NCBI GenBank assembly: GCA_947090765.1
Contig: OX352322.1
Span: 5,387,001 to 5,451,000 of the forward strand
Reading direction: 5' to 3'
Length of the DNA: 64,000 bases
DNA from: Pseudomonas sp. MM223
GTDB taxonomy: Bacteria > Pseudomonadota > Gammaproteobacteria > Pseudomonadales > Pseudomonadaceae
Shown: in pieces, positions 57,414-64,000 of the stretch
How positions within the stretch are numbered: the first letter of the stretch is position 1
Layout of the letters: every line of letters starts with the position of its first letter
Notes under the pieces: model-generated
Database searches by the model: none
What the model was told of the DNA's origin: nothing
What the model saw: the letters and a program-made list of their open reading frames with translations, nothing else
Position numbers and translations under genes: made by a program

Positions 57414-59825
57414 ATGAGCACTGAAGGTGCCAACCAAGGAAGCCGCTGGCTACCTCGCCTGATCGGCGCACTGCTGTTGCTGATGGGCTTGGCCCTGCTG
57501 GCCGGCGGCATCAAGCTGAGCCAGCTGGGCGGATCGCTGTACTACCTGATCGCCGGTATCGGCTTTGCCCTGTCGGGCATCCTGCTGCTGGCCCAGCGCC
57601 GCATTGCCCTGGGCCTGTACGGCCTGGTGCTGCTGGGCAGCACCGTATGGGCCTTGCTTGAAGTAGGCCTGGACTGGTGGCAACTGGTGCCACGCCTGGC
57701 CATCTGGTTTGCCATCGGCGTAGTGCTGTTGCTGCCATGGGCACGTCGCCCGCTGATCGGCCCAGCCGTCAAAGCCAATACCGCTCTGCTCAGCGTTGCC
57801 GTGGTCGCTTCGGGCGCTTGCGCAGTCGCTAGCCAGTTCACCCACCCCGGTGAAGTGTTCGGCGAACTGGGCCGCGAAAGCAGCGAAATGGCCAGCGCCG
57901 CCCCGGCCATGCCCGACGGCGAATGGCAGGCCTATGGCCGCACCGAGCATGGCGACCGCTATTCGCCGCTGCGCCAGATCACCCCGCAAAATGCCTACCG
58001 CCTGGAAGAAGCCTGGCGTATCCGCACCGGTGACCTGCCAACCGAAAACGACCCGGTGGAGTTGACCAACCAGAACACCCCGCTGAAGGTCAACGGCATG
58101 CTCTACGCCTGCACCGCGCACAGCCGCGTACTGGCCCTGGACCCGGACACCGGCGCGGAAATCTGGCGCTACGACCCGCAGGTCAAGAGCCCGGTCGGCA
58201 CCTTCAAAGGCTTTGCCCACATGACCTGCCGCGGCGTTTCGTACTATGACGAAAACCGCTATATCAGCCGCGACGGCAGCCCGGCGCCGAAAATTACCGA
58301 CGCCGGCCAGGCCGTGGCCCAGGCCTGCCCACGCCGCCTGTACCTGCCAACCGCAGATGCCCGCCTGATTGCCATCAACGCCGACAATGGCAAGGTGTGC
58401 GAAGGCTTCGCCAACCAGGGTGTGATCGACCTCACCACCGGCATCGGCCCATTCACCGCCGGCGGCTACTACTCCACCTCCCCAGCCGCTGTCACCCGTG
58501 ACCTGGTGATCATCGGTGGCCACGTCACCGACAACGAGTCGACCAACGAGCCGTCGGGCGTGATCCGCGCCTACGACGTGCACGACGGCCACCTGGTGTG
58601 GAACTGGGACAGCAACAACCCCGAAGACACCAAGCCATTGGCTGCCGGCAAGATGTACAGCCGCAACTCGGCCAACATGTGGTCGATCGCCAGCGTCGAC
58701 GAAGACCTTGGCATGATCTACCTGCCGCTGGGCAACCAGACCCCGGACCAGTGGGGCGCCGACCGCACCCCAGGCGCCGAGAAGTACAGCGCCGGCGTGG
58801 TCGCCCTGGACCTGGCTACCGGCAAGGCCCGCTGGAACTACCAGTTCACCCACCACGACCTGTGGGACATGGACGTTGGCAGCCAGCCGACCCTGGTGCA
58901 CCTGAAGACCGACGACGGCGTGAAGCCGGCGATCATCGTGCCGACCAAGCAAGGCAGCCTGTACGTACTCGACCGCCGCGACGGTACGCCGATCGTGCCG
59001 ATCCGCGAAATCCCCACCCCGCAAGGCGCTGTAAAAGGCGACCACACGTCGCCGACCCAGGCCCGCTCCGACCTCAACCTGCTCGGCCCTGAGCTGACCG
59101 AGCAGGCCATGTGGGGCGCCACGCCGTTCGACCAGATGCTGTGCCGCATCCAGTTCCGCGAACTGCGCTACGAAGGCCAGTACACCCCGCCATCCGAGCA
59201 GGGCTCGCTGATCTACCCGGGCAACGTAGGTGTATTCAACTGGGGCAGCGTGTCCGTCGACCCGGTGCGCCAACTGCTGTTCACCTCACCCAACTACATG
59301 GCCTTCGTGTCGAAGATGGTCCCGCGTGAGCAGGTGGCCGAAGGCAGCAAGCGCGAAAGCGAGACCAGCGGCGTGCAGCCGAATACCGGCGCGCCGTACG
59401 CGGTGACCATGCACCCGTTCATGTCGCCGCTGGGCGTGCCGTGCCAGGCCCCGGCCTGGGGCTATGTTGCCGCCATCGACCTGTTCACCAACAAGGTGGT
59501 GTGGAAGCACAAGAACGGCACCACCCGCGACAGCACCCCGGTACCGATCGGCCTGCCGGTTGGTGTACCGAGCATGGGCGGCTCGATCGTTACCGCCGGT
59601 GGCGTCGGCTTCCTCAGCGGCACCCTGGACCAGTACCTGCGCGCCTATGACGTGAACAACGGCAAGGAGCTGTGGAGTGCCCGCCTGCCAGCGGGTGGCC
59701 AGGCTACGCCGATGAGCTACACCGGCAAGGATGGCAAGCAGTATGTGCTGGTGACTGCTGGCGGCCATGGCTCGCTGGGCACCAAAATGGGCGATTACAT
59801 CATCGCTTACAAACTCGCGGAATAA
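57414..59825 (+). CDS. gcd: Membrane-bound PQQ-dependent glucose dehydrogenase
   Basis: The 803-residue quinoprotein has five N-terminal membrane helices (about residues 10-145) and a periplasmic eight-bladed PQQ propeller. Quinoprotein signatures include 'WQAYGRTEHGDRYSPLRQITPQN', 'TTGIGPFTAGGYYSTSPAAVT' and 'PAGGQATPMSY'. It oxidises glucose to glucono-lactone in the periplasm and reduces ubiquinone. This is the entry to the gluconate route used by P. putida. PQQ synthesis genes are not in the window. Confidence 0.97.
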   Translation: MSTEGANQGSRWLPRLIGALLLLMGLALLAGGIKLSQLGGSLYYLIAGIGFALSGILLLAQRRIALGLYGLVLLGSTVWALLEVGLDWWQLVPRLAIWFAIGVVLLLPWARRPLIGPAVKANTALLSVAVVASGACAVASQFTHPGEVFGELGRESSEMASAAPAMPDGEWQAYGRTEHGDRYSPLRQITPQNAYRLEEAWRIRTGDLPTENDPVELTNQNTPLKVNGMLYACTAHSRVLALDPDTGAEIWRYDPQVKSPVGTFKGFAHMTCRGVSYYDENRYISRDGSPAPKITDAGQAVAQACPRRLYLPTADARLIAINADNGKVCEGFANQGVIDLTTGIGPFTAGGYYSTSPAAVTRDLVIIGGHVTDNESTNEPSGVIRAYDVHDGHLVWNWDSNNPEDTKPLAAGKMYSRNSANMWSIASVDEDLGMIYLPLGNQTPDQWGADRTPGAEKYSAGVVALDLATGKARWNYQFTHHDLWDMDVGSQPTLVHLKTDDGVKPAIIVPTKQGSLYVLDRRDGTPIVPIREIPTPQGAVKGDHTSPTQARSDLNLLGPELTEQAMWGATPFDQMLCRIQFRELRYEGQYTPPSEQGSLIYPGNVGVFNWGSVSVDPVRQLLFTSPNYMAFVSKMVPREQVAEGSKRESETSGVQPNTGAPYAVTMHPFMSPLGVPCQAPAWGYVAAIDLFTNKVVWKHKNGTTRDSTPVPIGLPVGVPSMGGSIVTAGGVGFLSGTLDQYLRAYDVNNGKELWSARLPAGGQATPMSYTGKDGKQYVLVTAGGHGSLGTKMGDYIIAYKLAE

Positions 59826-59832
59826 AGCTACC

Positions 59833-59967
59833 GAGCCCCTCATCAGGGGCTCATCCACCTGTACCGGCCTCATCGCCGGCAAGCCAGCTCCCACAGGTGC
59901 ACCACAGCCCTTGAAAGCTGTGGTGTACCTGTGGGAGCTGGCTTGCCGGCGATGAGGCCGGTACAGG
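59833..59967. repeat. gcd 3' hairpin followed by a perfect 41-nt inverted REP pair
   Basis: GAGCCCCT / AGGGGCTC (59833-59840 with 59845-59852) forms a small hairpin after gcd, without a T-run. REP arms of 41 nt at 59858-59898 and 59927-59967 are exact inverse complements. The 28-bp centre has its own CACCACAGC / GCTGTGGTG stem. The unit separates gcd from lon. Confidence 0.9.
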
Positions 59968-60066
59968 CAAGCAAAGATGAAAGCCCTGCCTGCTGCCTTC
60001 GTCTACCATTGAAACCCATCCCTCCCCGCCCCATCTAAGCACCATAGTCATTCACGCAGGTGCCCC

Positions 60067-62485
60067 ATGAGCGACCAGCAGGATTTCCCGGAACACCCCG
60101 ACGAACACAGCGAAGTCGAACACACCACCCAGGCCGAAACCGGCCACGCCCTCGCCCTGCCCGGCCAACAGCTGCCGGACAAGGTCTATGTGATCCCGAT
60201 CCACAATCGCCCGTTCTTCCCGGCCCAGGTACTGCCGGTCATCGTCAATGAAGAACCTTGGGCCGAAACCCTCGACCTGGTGGCCAAATCACCGGACCAC
60301 TGCCTGGCGCTGTTCTTCATGGACACCCCGCCGGAAGACCACCGCCACTTCGACACCTCGGCCCTGCCGCAGTACGGCACGCTGGTCAAGGTGCACCATG
60401 CCAGCCGTGAAAACGGCAAACTGCAGTTCGTCGCCCAGGGCCTGACCCGGGTACGCATTCGCAACTGGCTCAAGCACCACCGCCCGCCCTACCTGGTCGA
60501 AGTCGAATACCCGCGCCAGTCCGCTGAGCCGACCGACGAGGTCAAGGCCTACGGCATGGCCCTGATCAACGCGATCAAGGAACTGCTGCCGCTCAACCCG
60601 CTGTACAGCGAAGAGCTGAAGAACTACCTCAACCGCTTCAGCCCCAACGACCCGTCACCGCTCACCGACTTCGCTGCCGCGCTGACCTCGGCCACCGGCA
60701 ACCAGTTGCAGGAAGTGCTCGACTGCGTGCCCATGCTCAAGCGCATGGAGAAAGTCCTGCCGATGCTGCGCAAAGAGGTGGAAGTCGCGCGCCTGCAGAA
60801 CGAGATCTCGGCCGAGGTAAACCGGCAGATCGGCGAACACCAGCGCGAGTTCTTCCTCAAGGAGCAACTCAAGGTCATCCAGCAGGAGCTGGGCCTGACC
60901 AAGGACGACCGCAGCGCCGACCTCGAACAGTTCGAACAGCGCCTGGAAGGCAAGACCCTGCCGCCCCAGGCGCGCAAGCGCCTCGATGAAGAAATGGGCA
61001 AACTGGCCATTCTCGAAACCGGTTCGCCCGAGTACGCCGTCACCCGCAACTACCTCGAATGGGCCACCGCCCTGCCGTGGGGCGTGTACGGCAAGGACAA
61101 GCTCGACCTCCAGCATGCGCGCAAAGTCCTCGACCAGTACCATTCCGGGCTCGACGACATCAAGGAACGCATCCTCGAATTCCTTGCCGTAGGCGCCTGG
61201 AAAGGCGAAATCAGCGGTTCGATCGTGCTGCTGGTGGGCCCGCCCGGGGTGGGCAAGACCAGCATCGGCAAATCCATCGCCGAGTCGCTTGGCCGGCCGT
61301 TCTACCGGTTCAGTGTTGGCGGCATGCGTGACGAGGCCGAGATCAAGGGCCACCGTCGCACCTACATCGGTGCCCAGCCCGGCAAGCTGGTACAAGCCCT
61401 GAAAGACGTCGAAGTGATGAACCCAGTGATCATGCTCGACGAGATCGACAAGATGGGCCAGAGCTACCAGGGCGACCCGGCTTCCGCATTGCTGGAAACC
61501 CTCGACCCGGAGCAGAACGTCGACTTCCTCGACCACTACCTCGACCTGCGCCTGGACCTGTCCAAGGTGCTGTTCGTGTGTACCGCCAATACCCTCGACT
61601 CGATTCCCGGGCCGTTGCTCGACCGCATGGAAGTGATCCGCCTTTCCGGCTACATCACCGAAGAAAAACTGGCCATCGCCAAACGCCACCTATGGCCCAA
61701 GCAACTGGAAAAGGCCGGCGTGGCCAAGACCAGCCTCAGCATCAGCGACAGCGCCCTGCGCCTGGTGATCGAAGGCTATGCCCGCGAAGCGGGCGTGCGC
61801 CAGCTGGAGAAACAACTGGGCAAGCTGGTGCGCAAGGCCGTGGTCAAGCTGCTGGAAAACCCCGAGGCCAAGCTGAAGATCGGCACCAAGGACCTGGAAG
61901 CCGCACTTGGCATGCCGGTGTTCCGCAGCGAGCAGGTTCTGGCTGGCAAAGGGGTGATCACCGGCCTCGCGTGGACCAGCATGGGCGGTGCCACGCTGCC
62001 CATAGAAGCGACCCGCATCCACACCCTCAACCGCGGCTTCAAGCTGACTGGCAAGCTGGGTGACGTGATGAAGGAGTCGGCCGAAATTGCCTACAGCTAC
62101 GTCGAGCTCCAACCTCAAGCAATTTGGCGGTGACCCTGGCTTCTTCAACGAAGCGTTCATCCACTTGCACGTACCTGAAGGCGCCACGCCCAAGGACGGC
62201 CCGAGTGCCGGCGTCACCATGGCCAGTGCCCTATTGTCGCTTGCCCGCGATCAGGCACCGAAGAAAGGTGTGGCCATGACTGGCGAGCTGACCCTCACAG
62301 GCCAGGTGCTGCCAATTGGTGGTGTGCGCGAGAAGGTGATTGCGGCGCGGCGGCAGAAGATCTTTGAACTGATCCTGCCGGAGCCTAACCGCGGCGACTT
62401 CGAAGAATTGCCGGACTACCTGCGCGAAGGCCTGACAGTGCATTTCGCCAAGCGCTTTGCCGACGTGGCCAAGGTGCTGTTCTAG
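60067..62485 (+). pseudogene. lon: ATP-dependent Lon protease (second Lon), frameshifted near the end
   Basis: The conceptual 805-residue protein has the Lon substrate-binding N-domain, AAA+ Walker A GPPGVGKT (391-398) and Walker B 'VIMLDEIDKMG'. The proteolytic domain has catalytic S713 ('KDGPSAGV') and K756 ('REKVIAA'), at the normal 43-residue spacing. One extra G at 62104 (GTC-G-AGCTCC) shifts the frame after 'AEIAYSYV', so the shifted frame stops at 62133 and would lack the catalytic dyad. Removing it restores '[26 protein letters not shown]' seamlessly. The first ATG (60067) matches the family. Confidence 0.88.
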
Positions 62486-62570
62486 CCTGTACCGGCCTCT
62501 TCGCGGCTAAAGCCGCTCCCAGCCAACACTGTAGCTGTGGGAGCGGCTTTAGCCGCGAAGAGGCCGGCAC
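62486..62570. repeat. Inverted REP pair after lon
   Basis: CGGCCTCTTCGCGGCTAAAG and GCCGCTCCC (from 62486) is mirrored by the inverse complement ending near 62570. This is the CTTCGCGG-type REP. Confidence 0.9.
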
Positions 62571-62633
62571 TGACAACACAAAATCCCACCAGCATCGGTT
62601 ATCCTCAGGCCATTGCCAGCCTCCGGAGCCAAC

Positions 62634-63026
62634 ATGACCGCCCCTCGTCTGCTCGTTCCCCTGAGCTTCGCCCTGCTTTCAGCCTGCGCGCAACAACCCA
62701 CACAGCCCGTCGAACTGGACGCCGAAAGTGAATGCCCAACGCGGCTTCAGGTAGGCCAGGCACTGACCCTGAGCCTGCCCAGCAACCCGTCCACCGGCTA
62801 TCGCTGGCGTGTCGAAAATGCCGCGTCGAGCGTGCTGCGTAGTCTCGGCCCGGAGGTTTATAGCGCCCCCGAAGAAGAGGACGTAGTTGGCAACGCTGGC
62901 GTGTCCACCTGGCGCTTCGTGGCCAGCAGCACCGGGGATGCCAAACTGGTACTGGTCTACCAGCAACCCTGGGCCGCAGACGTCGCCCCGGTGCAAACCT
63001 TTGACTGCAAGGTAGTCGTCCGCTGA
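62634..63026 (+). CDS. Protease inhibitor I42 (chagasin-like) lipoprotein
   Basis: The 130-residue protein has a lipoprotein signal peptide with lipobox 'LLSAC' (Cys about 18). It has a chagasin-type fold with the inhibitory loops 'NPSTGYRW' and 'GVSTWRF'. I42 proteins inhibit papain-like cysteine proteases. A membrane-anchored copy would protect the envelope from host, predator or own secreted proteases. CCGGAG precedes the ATG at 62634. It is tail-to-tail with the toxin gene. Confidence 0.85.
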   Translation: MTAPRLLVPLSFALLSACAQQPTQPVELDAESECPTRLQVGQALTLSLPSNPSTGYRWRVENAASSVLRSLGPEVYSAPEEEDVVGNAGVSTWRFVASSTGDAKLVLVYQQPWAADVAPVQTFDCKVVVR

Positions 63027-63032
63027 GTATGA

Positions 63033-63968
63033 TCAGCTGCGGTCATACATCAGCTGTACCACCTTCAGGTACTCACACAGGCCTTTCAGCGTGACCGTGG
63101 CGGCGTCCAGGTCCATCGTCGCGCTGAGGCTTGCGGCCTGAGCCTGCCACTGCGCCTCCACCTTGCGAAGCTCGTGCAACCACGCGTTCTTGAGTGGCAC
63201 AACGCCTGACAAGACCTTGGCCGCCTCCAGTTCATCCCGCGCCGTTTGCAAGGTTCGCTGCACCTGCCGCTGGTCGCCCAATGCTTCCTCTATTTTCAGA
63301 TCAAGCCGGGCACGGGCTTTACCCAAGTCGCTGAATGTCTTGGCCCCATCCAGCGCATCAGCGTGCTTGGCAAGCTTCTGCGTCACCGCCTTGAGCAAGC
63401 CGGCGTCGAGTTTCGGGTCACTGATCAATCCCATTATCTGGTCGATTTCGTCATCGCTCGGGATGAGGCCCTTCAGTGCGCTGGCAACCGACGGCCTCTC
63501 GAACACCTCGATAGCCTGGACGATATCTGCCCGCTGTTGTTGCAGTTGCACCAATCGTTGATCAAACGCGACCGCCTGCTCTTGAAGATCGGCCGTTCGC
63601 GCTGCCAACCCGGACAATGACTCCACAAGGGCCGACAGCGAAAACAGTTCCAGCCGCAGGTTTTTCCTGGCCAGGTGCGCATGATGCTGATTCAGGCGCT
63701 CCAGTACACTGGCAAGCCTGTGGTGCGTATCGCCCCCATCCTTGCCCGGAACAAAGTCCCGCTCGTCCAGCAAGGCGATGCCGCCTATCAGGCTCTCCTT
63801 GAACGCACGCTCGACAGCCAACAACAAATTGCGCAGTTCATCCAGCTGTTCGCGCGCCGCGGGAAGCACTTTCATCTCCCAGCTTTCCATGAGCTGGAAC
63901 ATTTGCTCCTGTACTTTTTGCATGTGTACAAAGTCGGGGGTGACGCTTTGAATATTGGCAACATCCAT
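63033..63968 (-). CDS. XaxB/YaxB-like alpha pore-forming toxin subunit B
   Basis: The 311-residue protein is almost wholly helical with long amphipathic coiled-coil stretches. It fits the alpha-xenorhabdolysin B family ('MQKVQEQMFQLMESWEMKVLPAAREQL' region, 'FKESLIGGIALLDERDF'). In XaxAB/YaxAB the B subunit assembles with subunit A into a heterodimeric ring pore in eukaryotic membranes. There is no signal peptide, as in the family. The start at 63968 has GAGGAA about 8 nt upstream; in-frame ATG 63983 and TTG 63992 are alternatives. The gene lies 1 nt after the stop of an upstream ORF that should encode the A subunit. Confidence 0.72.
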   Translation of the reverse strand: MDVANIQSVTPDFVHMQKVQEQMFQLMESWEMKVLPAAREQLDELRNLLLAVERAFKESLIGGIALLDERDFVPGKDGGDTHHRLASVLERLNQHHAHLARKNLRLELFSLSALVESLSGLAARTADLQEQAVAFDQRLVQLQQQRADIVQAIEVFERPSVASALKGLIPSDDEIDQIMGLISDPKLDAGLLKAVTQKLAKHADALDGAKTFSDLGKARARLDLKIEEALGDQRQVQRTLQTARDELEAAKVLSGVVPLKNAWLHELRKVEAQWQAQAASLSATMDLDAATVTLKGLCEYLKVVQLMYDRS

Positions 63969-63969
63969 G

Positions 63970-64000
63970 TCAGGCTTCCTCATACTCTTCAATCAGCTCA
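63970..64000 (-). CDS. C-terminal end of an upstream gene, probably XaxA-like subunit A
   Basis: The last bases of the window on the minus strand read as 'ELIEEYEEA' followed by TGA at 63970-63972. That open frame ends immediately before the XaxB-like start, the spacing expected for a coupled two-gene toxin operon. Identity is inferred from position only. Confidence 0.4.
   Translation of the reverse strand, partial: ELIEEYEEA

Overview
The window is a contiguous piece of a Pseudomonas putida-group chromosome (high GC). The evidence is gene order and content typical of that group: metG-rnf-nth, argG-motY-pyrC-rnt, bfd-bfr-grxD, glpFKRD, the AatJQMP/AauSR acidic amino acid system, OprB-Gcd, and many intergenic REP hairpins of the P. 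putida type. It is almost wholly chromosomal core plus some accessory genes. I see no rRNA, tRNA, insertion sequence, integrase, prophage or CRISPR array.

Layout. 0-3.9 kb: the end of metG, a four-gene reduced rnf/rsx cluster (A, D, G, E but no B or C), nth and a small envelope-protein gene. 3.9-6.7 kb: an orphan NarL-type response regulator, a small membrane protein interrupted at a C10 tract, and argG. 6.8-11.9 kb: motY, pyrC-rnt, then an iron/redox block (peroxiredoxin, bfd, bacterioferritin, monothiol glutaredoxin) with Fur-like sites. 12-16.5 kb: an orphan molybdopterin oxidoreductase diverging from argF, which is translationally coupled to a ferric/polyamine-type ABC ATPase. 16.6-22.7 kb: ybaK and the glycerol regulon glpF-glpK-glpR-glpD with GlpR-like operators; a near-perfect composite palindrome of about 190 bp lies between glpK and glpR. 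22.7-26.9 kb: a 1391-residue leucine-rich-repeat protein ending in a NEL-type ubiquitin-ligase domain with a CED motif. 27-33.7 kb: a glutamate/aspartate ABC transporter and its two-component system AauSR, with a textbook sigma-54 promoter and two TTCGG-N4-CCGAA enhancer sites. 33.7-43.1 kb: glpM, an alpha/beta hydrolase, metR, a NUDIX hydrolase, lhr and an FMN glutamate-synthase-like protein. 43.1-46 kb: a three-gene O-antigen-modification type cluster (gtrA, gtrB, a GT-C transferase) whose transferase has an in-frame stop. 46-53.5 kb: an amino acid permease, a large class A penicillin-binding protein, a YqjI-YqjH-like metal regulator/ferric reductase pair, and two small genes. 53.6-62.5 kb: a ZnuD-like TonB receptor, OprB porin, membrane glucose dehydrogenase and a second Lon protease. 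62.6-64 kb: an I42 inhibitor lipoprotein and the B subunit of an XaxAB/YaxAB-like pore-forming toxin, with the last codons of its probable A partner.

Several genes work together: GlpF imports glycerol, GlpK phosphorylates it, GlpD oxidises it and GlpR represses the set. AauSR senses acidic amino acids and drives AatJQMP through sigma-54. OprB brings glucose to periplasmic-side oxidation by Gcd.

Three conserved genes in the right third are frameshifted (the PBP twice, the TonB receptor, lon). Three of these four indels, and two deviant REP copies, are single extra bases at an AGCTCC/AGCTCG context. This looks like a systematic sequencing or mutational signature and should be resolved before any of them is called a real pseudogene.
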